Origin: Apostichopus japonicus
Taxonomy: Eukaryota; Echinodermata; Holothuroidea; Aspidochirotida; Stichopodidae
Reading direction: 5' to 3'
Length of the DNA: 64,000 bases
Assembly: GCF_037975245.1 (NCBI RefSeq)
Contig: NC_092575.1
Coordinates: forward strand, 6,511,501-6,575,500
The translations under genes and the position numbers were made by a program. The notes below the pieces were generated by a model that did no database searches, had not been told where the DNA came from, and was given only the letters and a program-made list of their open reading frames with translations. Shown one piece after another: positions 34,326 through 47,400 of this stretch (positions within the stretch are counted from its first letter, which is position 1; every line of letters begins with the position of its first letter).

Positions 34326-34659
34326 GAAGATAGGCCTAAATGCTGTTTGTTTCTTTTTTTACGCATATCTCTATTAATGGGAAAATGAAAATAATTTACT
34401 GTGTTGGCCAAATATCGTACTGGGTGGGCAACGGGCAAGCTTTCTTTACTTGGTGGCTGACTGAGTGATTTACTGGCTGGGCAATTGCCTAACAAGTTAG
34501 TGTGTAATCGATATTACTGATTTACAATGTATAACAAATGTAATTCGCTTTTACATTTGCACTTTTTATACAATTTATTGTCAGATGGTATTTAACAAAT
34601 TTTCTACCCTTTTTCTACCTTACATTATCGATTTATATATTTGTATATCATGATTGTTT

Positions 34660-34750
34660 GTATTTTACTGTAAAGCGCCTTAGAGCAATTTCTGATTGGA
34701 TAAGGCGCTATAGAAATTTTGTATATTAATAATAATAATAATAATAATTA
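34660..34750 (+). repeat. GCGCCTT/AAGGCGC hairpin repeat with (AAT)n tail
   Basis: TAAAGCGCCTTAGAGC is followed ~30 nt later by its partner AAGGCGCTATAGAAA and an (ATA)n tract. This is a widespread type of short interspersed repeat end in aquatic animals. Confidence 0.6.
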
Positions 34751-35194
34751 TTCAAAATTGTATGAATCTATTAACAACGTGTCGTGGTAACTTGTGAAAC
34801 GCAAATAGTGTTTATCATTTCTTCATGCCGTTATATATAATTTAAGGCAAATCTGAAACAAAATGTTGTGTAATCTATGCTTGCATAATTTCAAACATTT
34901 ACTCACAGTATTTCTTATCTTAAAACAGCTAAAGTATAGTTTGAAATACAAATTACAGACAACATGCAGACAGAGTATGCACTCCAACACAAGATGTATT
35001 CATTCTCATATGTGGTAATATATTTTCTCGAGAAACGTTTGAAACCAGGATAAATTCTCCCAATCAGTTCAAACGAGAATATGAAACTATGCTATAGCCG
35101 CTATAGCCGTTTTTTTTCCTATATGCCAGTACATGGATTTTTATTGTCTTAAGAAATGTATATATTATAAATCTTATGTTTTGATGTATTTATG

Positions 35195-35280
35195 ACTGTT
35201 TTATGTATGTTATACTGAGATGGAGTGAACTCCAATTCCTTTTATGGCCAATAAAGATTCTTATATCTTCTTATATCTTA
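35195..35280 (+). mobile_element. LINE-like 3' tail
   Basis: GGCCAATAAAG followed by ATTCTTATATCTTCTTATATC resembles the terminal repeat of CR1/L2-type non-LTR elements. No coding part remains. Confidence 0.3.
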
Positions 35281-35405
35281 TATAGCACATGAGACGATAG
35301 CTTTTAGTCTTCTATAGTATAGGACATGTGACCTAGCCTATAGTCTGATATAGCACATGCGACCTAGCCTATATGTAGTCTCCTATAGTAAATGTGACCT
35401 ACCTC
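35281..35405. repeat. Short tandem repeat around TATAGCACATG
   Basis: Three or four degenerate ~44-bp units with GACCTAGCCTATA and GTCT(T/C)CTATAGTA. Confidence 0.55.
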
Positions 35406-37384
35406 ATAGCCTTCTTTGCTTATAAGACAAACCAATTGCGACACTGCTCAAGTTTACTCTGGACTCCATTGTATAACGAAACGAAAACAACAACAACATC
35501 ATTAACAACAAAAAACATCAACAACAACGAAAATAACAAATCGATGCGTCGGTTTCATATGTTTATGATCTGTTTTTGAGGAAACTCCCATATTTTTTTT
35601 ACAAAACAAACACAACAGCAACGAAAAAGTTATGAAAATTTAATATTTAAAGGTGAAGAATACATAATGCTATTTTTATTTCTACATTGACAAAATCTAC
35701 CAATAAACATAGAGTTAAATGCAGCATGTTTTGTGTTGGAGTTATGTGTGGAGTCCAATTAATACAGTGAAATTAGTCCTTTCATTCGACCAACTGAAAG
35801 CTTACGATATCGTTGAATAATATTAAATTCGTAGTCTGGTTTATTTAACGCACAAAATTATGTGATTACTTTGGTTAACAATGTCAGATTTACAACATCC
35901 AACCAGGTTGCTATGGTGATATTTTAAGCAGCTTGTTTCGGGTAACACGTATCATATAGAACATTGTACTTGCCATTACAGCCACTCGTTTAAGTTATTA
36001 GTGTTTCTTTGTGTACGATAGGTATGGCGTATTCGTCCCCACCGACTCGCCTCCCCCTCCACCCCTCCCTATAAAGAATAAAAGTAATATAAAGTTATAG
36101 TCTTATCAACTGATGACAACAGAAATCTCCGCCTGATCTATAAACGCAAATTAGTTTCTGCATGTGTATCTCGGCTGTAAAACGTGAAGCCATATAGTTA
36201 AACATAGTAAAGCTTTCAATCAGTTTCCCAGTACTGTTGTTTAACATTTGTTGGGAAGCCAATGAAGCAAAAAGCCGAATTCAAGTTGCTCTCCAGTGTT
36301 CTTTATAATGGTGAAAAAAGTACATTGTAAACAAACAAAAAATGTTATAACTACGAAAGAAATTCTATATTTAAAATCCCAAATAATCGTGTTTGTTAGT
36401 TTTGCGAATGTTAAGCCGTCTCGCCAAAAGATACAAACACCCAAATATAAATAGGGTTACATGTTTGTTGATTAGCAGTAGTACGTTATCATGCTAGATT
36501 GGTGGTTGCTGATGTGAAGAGGTGGTTGGTTGCTGATGTGGGTGGTTGCTGATGTGAAGAGATACAGAGCATATGTGTCCATAAAATAGTACACATACAA
36601 AGCACACACATAAAAATATCACTAGCCAATTGTATCCGTTGCTTCAGTCCAGATTCACCATTTACCATTAGACAGTTAAGCGATAGGGGGATGGGGTCGG
36701 AGGGGGGGGCGGGGGGTTAGTACCATAAGTAACATCTCCCCTTTTGGCATTTGCTTTTAGAGTATATAGATGTAAAAGAATTTACCGTAAAATCCCTGAA
36801 TTAATAATAACGTATTATAGTTTTCATCTCTAACGTCTCGATGGTTTACATATACCCAATGCATATATTTTTGGTTGCAACCGGAACTTCAAAGAAAATT
36901 TCGAAATTGATGTGGTTTAGTTGGTATATGTATAGCAGGTAGGGGTGGAGTGGACTGAGGAGGTGTAAGGAGTCTAATATTTAATGGTATCGTCCGTAGG
37001 CTGACGTTGTGTGATATGCAAAGCTTCCATTCAGAAGGTGACGTACTCACTGGATGACTCCCTATAGCAACGCCAACTTGATCACAGTTTTCTCCTTCCT
37101 GACCAGACCACGGCTTGTTCTCAAACAGATTTCCCTCTCCTTCTTCGACGTACTTTTTTTGTTTAAACTTTACTTCTTACTGAATAAAACATGTTAAAAG
37201 GAAACTGTGTTATGAATATACGCATACAGTAAATATGAATATGCATGATTGCACACTGCGTTATAGTTCAAGAGTTCATTGACCTTTCCTTTCCTTTCTC
37301 AGCTCTTGTGCCGCGTCGTTCGTAAACACTGCAAATTATCACAATGTGTGTTTTTCTTTCCATATATCAGTAACCCAGGTGTAT
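35406..37384. other. Intergenic, downstream of the SBSPON-like gene
   Basis: A small GGTTGCTGATGTG tandem repeat at 36505-36560 and G-runs near 36697. No AATAAA or ATTAAA was found on the minus strand within ~240 nt of the SBSPON-like stop. Confidence 0.35.
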
Positions 37385-40300
37385 CTATACGAAGATGAAA
37401 CGGTTTTCATTCTCTTCGCCACATTTACAATCCTTTTCTATGGAGGTCCTCTGCCATACACCCCTGCATCCCTGTATATCCACGGCTGCCCATCGAGTCT
37501 TTTGTTTCTGTATCCCTTCCCCGCTGCATATCCCAGAGGAACCATATGCCGGCCTGCTACACTCTACACAAGCTTTCGAACCTGTTAAGAAAATAAAGAA
37601 GAATGTTACAGCGGGCAAGGTTGACTCAATATCAAAACTAACCTCCCCCTGCATACCCCCGTCATACATGCGAAGCACCCCCCCCCCCCTTCACCCACCC
37701 CGCCGCTCACCGAATCCTCCCACCTTACATCCGTACCCACGCGAGAAATGTATCCCACATCGCCACCCATCAAAAACGAGTGAAGCAACGCTGCAGAAGC
37801 TAAGCTAAGCTTATATTCGAAAAAGTTGTTTAACATCGGCAACCTACATGCCAAGATTTAAGGGTTGCCAATGATATACTGTTAGAGATATGGGTGTTAA
37901 AAAAAGGCAGCGCACACATACACACTCACACCAAAACATACACATACTTCACACACGCTATTATGCGTTATAGGTTTGGATATTTTGCTGCTCACAATAT
38001 TACGCATACGCATGAATACTAAAAAAGTTGATAAACAAACTTCATGATCATTGAATACGAACTGTGGCCTATATTTCATCAGAACTGAAAACTCTACCGA
38101 AGGCCCTACTTTGGGCCCTCACATGACGACAAAAATATTTTTCCTGCATGGACAACTTTGTTTCACCACCATTCAAACGTTTTATCCACAATATATCAGC
38201 AGATTTGGACAAACGCTCTAGAAGGAGTAGCATTACGTTTCCAGAAAATCTCGTGACCTCAAATGATCTTCAAATGTGTAAGGTATGGAAACTTAACTCA
38301 CACAAACCACTGACGAAATTTCAGTCAAATCGAATGAAAAATGACGAAATGGCAGTCATTCAAACACGATGGCAAAAAAAGTAGAATTTCGGCAGAATCG
38401 CACGATCGCTATCTCTCAGCTGAAAAGCTTTCAGCTGAGCTAAAATACAAGAATATACAATGTACACAAATACGCGCGACCGATAACAATATCGGGACAA
38501 GAATTTTTTGTGACGTAACATTTTAAAGAATTAAGTATTTAGTATAAATAGAACTGAACTGAACAACTGAACATTGGTCGAACTTCTAAATTTCAGAGAC
38601 TCGGGGTTTTGCCGAAATTTCAAACCAACTGATAGGACCTATATACCATCTCATTATTTGTGCCCTATAATTTATGTTTAGAAGAAACTCGTTAGGTTTT
38701 GGGAGAAAGAAAATGTGGGGTGTTGTAATCCAGTAGCCAGGTTTTGCTAACAAAATCTTCCACTTCCGTACTTAACCCTACACTTCTCTGCTTATATTCA
38801 GTTATCACTACACTTTCAGGTGTTAGGAATATTTTTTTCTTGTCGGATAATCTTCTCAGATTTCTCAGTTTTCCGTTTGACTTTCAGCAGTGTCTATATC
38901 GGCCAGAGCGCATGTGAAAAGTGGTAAGAATTATCTTTCTGAAACGTTAGCGGTCATTGCCTCTTTGGTTAAAAAAATGGGAGTCAAATGTCATTAGTTT
39001 CTATAGCATAGAATTCTATCGTTATATGTTGCGGCTTCTGCTTGTCAGGAATCGAAGAAAGCGGATGCTACTTGTGTAGTGTTCTTAGGCATCTACCTAT
39101 ATTCACACATGCCCCCCCCCCACCACCCCCCTGCCTTTGAATACAAAGCGGCATACATATGTTGGTGTTGTATATTGCACATAAACAGAAAAGCTATGGC
39201 TCATCGATTATACTGTTGCATCCGTCAGTGTGCGTGACGGAGATATACAGAGGGCGCTATAGGAGTATCGTCTGCATGATAACACTTTTGATTCGTGATT
39301 TATCTTAAATTTAATATCTTTACGCAGTTTTTGTGTTTGAGGGCTTTTATTTTTAATCTCGATCCTTGATCAGTAGATGGTAATCCCATATATACATCAC
39401 AGTTCATCATTTTTTCTATCGCCAATTTTCTTTTCAAATAATAAAGCCCGTCAGAGATTTTCAAACGTTTTGTCTTATAGGGGGGGGGGGTGGGGTGGGG
39501 TGGGGTGGGGTGGGGTGGGGCGGGGATGGTTAGAATAGAAAATGGACCCATGGATACTTCTAACGCTTCTTTAGGGGTCCGTTTGGTGAAAATTCTAGGA
39601 CAGCGTTTTATTTGGATATTTTGTATCCTTGATTTGAATAAACCTTGGTTGGAGTAAAACTAAGTATAGGGCTGGTGAAAAAGTCTGAAACAAAGCAAGA
39701 CTAACCACGAATGGCTACTTTAATAAATCAATGAATCAATAAAATTGATTAATTTTACTACAATGTACGTTTAATATGCAGTACTCTACCTTTCTTCAGT
39801 GATGTTGTCCAGTTAATTATACCAGGTGTTTCGCAAGTTGGATGAAACCGCTTAAACTTGAAGTGAACACAATAATTATCAAACCTATGTCAATAAAAGC
39901 GAAAAAGAGAAAAATAACATAATTTATATAAGAAAGAGCAACTTTTTATTGTGTAGGAACAGTTAAACAGGGTAATGTTGGAGTACTTCATGAAAAGCAG
40001 CATTGAAGAAAGTATTATCGGTCATAAAGGAGTGTTAGCTCAGTGGTTAACGCCGGTGCCTTCCAATCATATAGGTCCCCGGTTCGAGTCACTCCAAGAT
40101 TAATGTATGTCGTTCAGTTACAGAGTTGTTGACAATTCATAATCATTGACGTTAAATGTGAATCTAAGAGACTGACTTCGGTCAGCTTGCGGCTTTGATG
40201 CATGAGGTTTCTTCGCGAATCCCTGCTTGCGGGAGGATCTAAAATACATACATACATTTCATGAAGTTTATCTGCCTTCATTCGACAAGAGGCAAATTTT

Positions 40301-43300
40301 AATTCAAGGGCCTGGGAAAAGTTTTTATAACGAAGTAAACCAATTGTTTGCCATATTTGGACAATAAGAATAGTTAGTCCGATGGTATTACCTTGGTGCT
40401 CTCGCCTTTGGGTGTTCCCACTGTGGGCCTGTCCTGGATTGACTGTATTTATAAGGTAAAATCATTGCCACACCTGTGAAATAATAAACAAAATAATAAA
40501 GTATAGATAAGATTTGAACTTTGCAACAATCTTTGATAGTACAAACCCTAACCATTTAGCTGCCTGAAATGTTGAAATAATTATTGTGCACATCTTTCTC
40601 GTATGGATTGGTTAATATCTATAATATCTCTACGGTAACATATACCTTACTCTCGCGATCTACTCCCGTGCCAAATCAGCAACAGTCTATATATATATAC
40701 TACACTCCAGGGCTATAGGGCATCATGGCATACCAGTGCACCCTTTCCTTGTTTTATAATAGAGCCCGTATGCGTTGTATAATAAGAACATTTGTTTCAG
40801 GAGCGTATAGCTACGTGTTTAGGGCCCAATGTTATTCTTGGGTGGGGGGGGGTGAGGGGAGTCTTAGACAATTTAGCTTAAAGGGATACACTCTCTAGAT
40901 ATATGCAAATATAAAATATAAACTACTACAGCCAATCACTTTAGGACTCACTGTTTCCCGGTGCATCTTCTACCTCGCATCCACGATAATCCTTGCAACC
41001 TCTGAACTCTCGGAGCTTGGGACATTTTGCACCTGCGTTCTGATTTTCAGTGAGAACGTAGCGCCTTCTCTCACTGTAGCCCTCTCCGCACCTCTCGCTA
41101 CACCCACTCCATGAGCTCCAAGGAGACACTTCACAATCCACAGCTGGGAACAGAAAAGTCAACATTGGTGAAGTTAGAGGATTATGCATGTTGTTATCAT
41201 GTTTAATGATAGAAGGGGCGGGGGGGGGGGGGCGGGAGGAGGGACCTGTTAACTCTTGAAGTTATACAATGACTTGATATGCCTAGTCCAAAAAAATATC
41301 TAAGAAATGATAAAAATTAAAGAAAAGTACAAACAAATCGAGTACGTTCCATTTTTTGAATGATACAGACTTATCTGTCACAACGTTGCAAATAATCGAC
41401 CTCAGAATTCATATCATCATGTAGCCTTCTCTAGCTGTCTGCTACCAATGTTTGGGCATCTGTATTTACGTTGAGGAATAATTCAAGAAACTTCTCTATC
41501 CAAACTGTCTTCCTGAATCACCTGATCGCCTAACTGTGAGTTTGCAGATTCTCCACAATTTTTAACACATTTTTAGCCAAAACACACTCGCGCACTTATC
41601 TTGATAAATTAACAACAGATAACAGATTTGTCTGGAAGATGGCACAACCTCTCAAGCTGGGATCGTGACAACGTGGTAACGCCCCTAGCGTGCTGCATGT
41701 GGTTGTCATTTTCAACAATGATTTCAGAACTTTTTAGAGATAGGGGAGTCCGGACCACAAAGATTATAAGATAACTACTATAAACTAAAACTTCCGGGGA
41801 AAATAATGGTGTTTTCTAATTACAAAATCAAAACCTTCCGATGATAAAATTGATGGATAGTAAATGAAGTCACGATCTGATATTTAATTAATTTGCATGT
41901 ATGCAACGAATGATAATTTCATAATTTGTGCTATCAAGAGTTTAAATCGCAGCAAAGGTTAAAGAAGTTCAGATTCAGGGGTTCCATAGCACGCAAGGGG
42001 AGAAAGGGGACAATATGTGGCCTATTTTCGTGACCTCCGTACGATACACGTCGAGCTATATATAAATATATATGCATATACTATTATTCAATATTTCTTA
42101 TATAGCGCCATCGTTATTGTAAATTTCATTATTTTCAGTTGAGCTAGAACACAAATACTTCTCTCTGAATTCTATTTTCGAAGCTGTATTTTTAATAGAA
42201 ACGATATAACGAGGAAGAGTGGTATAGATACACAGACAGACAGTCAGACATATTAACAGACACGTCAAATCCTATGTAATTCTCCATAAGTATTACATGT
42301 AAGAATGAAACTGCTTATTTTCAGTCCAAGTTATATTTTACAGTATAAATATATAAAATAATATAAGTAAATGTATATTATTTCTCGATATTATCGATTT
42401 TAAGTTCGACCCTCCAAAGTTTCCCACCATTTGTTAATCATATATTTGACCCCCCCCCCCCCAATACCTTGTTTGTTTCGATCTGCAAAGAACTAAAATT
42501 AGTTTTAAACATTGGTACCGTTCTAGATATAGACAACAACAAATGTGAGGGGTATTTGGCAAGCTTTTGGTTAAGACTTTTGATTGTACCACGAAGTTGA
42601 GCACGGTAATTTTACAACTTTGTAATTATGTTCGAAATTTCACAAGTACTTCCCCCACTGTGTTTCAAACTTCTGGGTGCCAAATAGGCTACATGGTTGT
42701 TTGAAGGTAATAAATTAGTTCTTTCCTAATTAATCAACATATTTACAAAAGCATTCCGTGTAGCACACAAATACGAAGTAAAGTTCTTACATGCTTGGGG
42801 AATTTAGCAGTAGTCGGTTATAGTTCGGCATTCATCAAAGCGTATAGCAACCAGTATTTGTAGAAATTTACAAAGAACTTTCAATATCCTATTTTACAGG
42901 TTGTTTACGCGCCATTTACAGAGCGAAGAATGTTGTGATCAAGATTATGGAGGGGGATGTGGTGGGGGGGGGGGGGTAGTACGTCTTCTTACCCCTGAAT
43001 GAACGCGTAAGATCCAATGAAGAAACACACCGAGAGGGTCAGGGGCAGTGGGTGTAATCCAATGCAAAGTCACCCCCACCCCCACCCACCCTCCCCCCAA
43101 AAAAGCTCGATGCACCAAGAACGACGCAAGGCTTTAAAATCACCGAATATCTTTGAATGAACCCAACAGGGTACTTTAGCTTGTTTAGTAACGTGGTTTG
43201 AAGGTAACCCTGCTTGGTATATAGTGGAACAAACTTGCTAGATCTGCTAAAATGGCCACCTGTACTCAAAACCAATATTTTGACCGCTACGGACAACATT

Positions 43301-44404
43301 TGCTTGGTAATCAGACTGTTGTTATATTAGTTGTGTTGACATTTTAGCAGGTGGATGCATTTTGGTACTCTCAAACCATGATTCTTGCCAGTTTCACTTT
43401 GGTCTCTTTTAAGCAACTAATCTGTGACGTGGATCGATCCAGTGTCGGCATTGAAGATGCTTAGAATAAATAGACCCAAATAACCGATTTCAATGAACTT
43501 TGATGTTGAACAGTTATTAATTTAGATAAAGTCTTGTGAAAAACACAACCAAGGGACTTTGGTCACCTATAAGAGATCATTTGTAACTATAGTAACACAA
43601 TTACTAAACCCAAGCTCGACTTATACTGGCTTACACATGTATAATATAAGTACAGCCTACACGCATGCATATAGGTGTAATTATGATATTATGTAGGTAG
43701 CTACTCAATTTTGATACAGACCGTTTGACAAACCTGATAAATAACCTACAACTTTTACCACCCCCATGCAGATATATAATTGCTCGACTAGGTCTAGTCG
43801 ATGAAAATAATCTCTTACTTGTAAATTGATGACCCCACGTTCAAAGTAAAAGAAGAAGAAAAAAGTGTAACACCTGTCTCTAATCTCAACTAAGTTAAAT
43901 ACTTGTTTGTGGGCACACCGTCAAATTGTGGTGTCCTGAAAATAGCGTTGGTAATACAGTAAATGTAAATTAGGCTATTCGTGTAACTTTTATTACTGAC
44001 AAGTTTACAGAAAAACAGTTGGTGTATTTGAGGACAAATGAAGTTTGCTTTATTCCGAACACTGAACTCATGGGTTTAGTTATCTCGATTATAGGGTTTG
44101 GAAGGGAGGGAAATAAGGGAAGGGAAGGGATGAGGGTGGTAATGGAGGGGGGGGGGGGTGGAGATTTGGAAGGGCGGGAGAGAGGGGAATGGAATGATGG
44201 AGCTGAGAAGAGAGAAAGCGATGAGAAAGGAAGGGTTGGGGAGGGCATTGTGGGAACTTCACGGAGGAATGAAGGAAAGGGACTGGAAAACATGAGGTTT
44301 GAGAGTAAGATCAAGAATGAGGCTTGACCAACGGTATACTCTGCCACTCTCTCGTTAGTATTAACTGGACACAACACCTCCGAGGTCCCTGAGCAAAAAG
44401 TGAC

Positions 44405-44461
<57 letters not shown>

Positions 44462-47400
44462 TATATATATATATCCTCCCCTCCCTCGGCCCTGTGGACG
44501 AGGGATCATTGGGAAGCATAAACTAGGTTTCTTTTAGAGGACTGCTACTGTCAATCAATATCAACAGAGGATAAATTCTTACATAATTCTGCCATACCTC
44601 AGTTTCCTTATATCTGTATTTGTATCCTAAACGCAAATCACCCTCAGGCATGTAGGGCTATGTGCATTATGGAATGTTTTAAACCCTATTCGAGACTCTT
44701 AAGTTATACCCTAAACCTATGTGAAAGAAGACATTAACAGTTTCTGTCACTAATGATACACAGAAGGATACTGAAAAAGTCACAAGAGCTATATAAATGA
44801 TTGGAAACATTCCAAGAACTAACTGCTTTTAAAGAGCGGCCGTTTCTTGTGACATCCAACATCTAAATCTAATACACATATAGCTGTGTCATCCATTTTG
44901 ATCCATTGTGGAGGAGGGGAGGAGTAGTTTGCTCACCTTTAAACCTTATTTAGACCATTTAGAAGTTTGAAGGACTCGTGTCCCTTTCACCAAAGGTGTT
45001 ACTAAAAGCCGATAAAAGGAGCTATTCTCGACAATCGTGCAAACGCTCTTTTAATAACTAGGTTAAAGTTAGAGAACCATAACGAAGCCTCTTATTCCTT
45101 GAGTTTACTCTAGAGTTGCCTCGGGATCTACTTTTGTTAATCGTTAAGGGATGACTTCGCATCTACTTTATCCATCCTTTGCAAATTTGAGAAGAACTGA
45201 AATGCGCCAGTCCTTCAATAATCGCTGCTATTCTATAGCTTGTTTTGAGCACCTTTTGACTATCTTTCGTTGTATCGTCTTCGAAACCGTTATGCCATTT
45301 ATGTTTTCACAACAGTACTTTCGTATTGTGTCAGAGGTATTGAGAAATCTATATACGTATACGCTGCAGCCAGTTGTGTTGTTATGTAGGACGCTGGGGC
45401 GTGGCCGGCTGTGGTATGAAAAGTTGTGAACCACGTGTTTGTTGGTACCACCATTTCCGGTTAGGAGAGGGGGTGGGGGAAGGGTGTTAGTTGTATTTTA
45501 TGTTCATTAGGTCATGTCTAAGTACATCTAGCATGGCGTGGGTGGGAAGGGCTTGGCTGCGACGGGGAAGGATGACCGGTTGTTGATAGATCACTGCAAC
45601 GTAAGATTGTACAACTGTATCTACATTCTCATATAAATAGTGAACCTATACTGATGTCTGTTGTCTGCGGTCGGGTGGTAAAGTCATTTTCGTTGCTTCC
45701 TGGTTCAAACTTAGTATGTCCAATTACGAGTGGAGTTTCTTCCTACCGCGTACGAGTGTATAGCTGTGTTTACTACTTTACAATATTGTAATTTGTTCAC
45801 GATTACGTCATAGTTCCTTTGCCTCTCATGGCACGTAAGTGACATATTGGTGGCAGCTAACTGCGTATAACATGATCAACGATATTAAGTTGGGGTTTTT
45901 TTTCCGTTTCTCACGATGCGGATAATACAAGCCAACTCTGGTTATTCTCCTGCGCTACGTACTCCAGCTATGATGAAACTTTTTCAAGTCTCTTCACCCC
46001 GAGAAGCATTGGTAAAGCTTCATAATATAACGGTGACCTTCATAATTCGATTTGTCGTGGTAGCTGAGAACCCTGCGGGACCCCTACTGATCTACCTGAC
46101 CCGACACTAACTATCTTTACAAATTGGTATGAAGAAGGACGAGCACAGTCGGAGTGAAGTCTGGGGTCGAGAACGGTATGTGTGGAGCTAGCGGTAAGAA
46201 ATACCCGCGCGTGGCGGCCAAAGATCATCCCTGACGCCTCGTATGTCAAACTAAACACTTTTCAATGTCGTATACAAGAAAAGTCCGATCTTGAACTTCC
46301 CGAACAAAAATTCGCTTCGGGCGAAGAACATTGTTTTACCTGAGAAGAAAACATATCATCGATACCGGCATAGCTTGGACTTTCAAGAATGTCTGTTATC
46401 ACGATCTGAGATTTAGACATCAAGTGTTAGGTTCAAGTAGTATTATTCGTCATTTGTCTTTCAACTGGAACATTAAGAGCCCATTTCTGGATGTAAACAA
46501 TTTATGTTTCAAGTGTCAGGGGTGCGGAAAGATCTACCCGCGAAAGATGCAACGAAATGTGTTATTATTCTCTGTAACAGAGGCTATTAAACCGCCAAAG
46601 TTATCGCGAGAGAAACAAACTATGTGACCTCATCATTTATATCCTTATTATTTAAGGTCCATTCGCAGAAGCTATTATAACCAGTGAAATGAGAACGCTG
46701 CCAGCATTGTTGAATGAGTAGTTAGAACCATTCTAGAGTGGAATACTTCAACCTATAGGCTAAGATAGGAAGGAGCCCATGTAACTCAGATGTCCAAAAC
46801 TTCCACCATTCCCTCCCCGCCCCCCCCCCCAAAAAACAGTGGAGTGTGAGGGCCAGGTCGCACCGTGACGGAAATCTCTTTTGAAGTCATCATTTCTGTT
46901 TAAGTATATTAGGCTATATATGCCAATTGGAGGTGGGATTACATTATTTTTTACGGTACATATTTCCCCGGGCTCAAACTTAAGCCCAGACTTAGGGAAT
47001 GTATCTCAGAGCCCATCTCACCAAGCCGGTTCCCCCGCCCCCCCCCCTTCACCAAAACAATGGATGACTGAAAAGTTGAAAGGCACATGGTAGGCACATG
47101 GTAGTCAGGTAGTTAGTTGCCTTATGAATAGAAGTGGGTAGTTAACCTTTTCTGTAATAAGTATTCGACTGACAGACAGAGTAACACGCTGAGAGCATTA
47201 AGTGTCAGCGGAAGTTTCATTAGGTGAAAGTACACCGTAAACATTCACGACAACAACTGCAGCAAACAGACAATAAGAAACAAAATCATAGAGAATTGGG
47301 CTATTCATGTAGCCTAGATTACCCAACATGCATCTCGCATGTAGTAACGCACTATATACTGCACCATATAGTTAAAGCTTGTAACCAGTATGTTTAGTAT

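Noticed and set aside
37051-37152. Minus-strand segment open in frame with a good donor (CA|GTGAGT), possible extra exon
   Set aside because: It lies beyond the natural SBSPON-like stop and its acceptor has an A-rich, not pyrimidine-rich, upstream tract.
40392-40442. Shorter version of SBSPON-like exon 3 using acceptor ATACAG|TC
   Set aside because: It leaves phase 1, which does not fit the next exon; the acceptor at 40474 (TTTCACAG|GTG) gives phase 2, joins correctly and restores similarity to the human protein.
43970-44509. 179-codon minus-strand frame rich in Ser, Pro and Ile/Tyr
   Set aside because: It is the translation of a (TA)n tract plus a polypurine tract.
46331-46627. 98-codon plus-strand frame containing CFKCQGCGK
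   Set aside because: The CxxCxxC spacing alone is not a zinc-finger match and the frame has no context; treated as chance.
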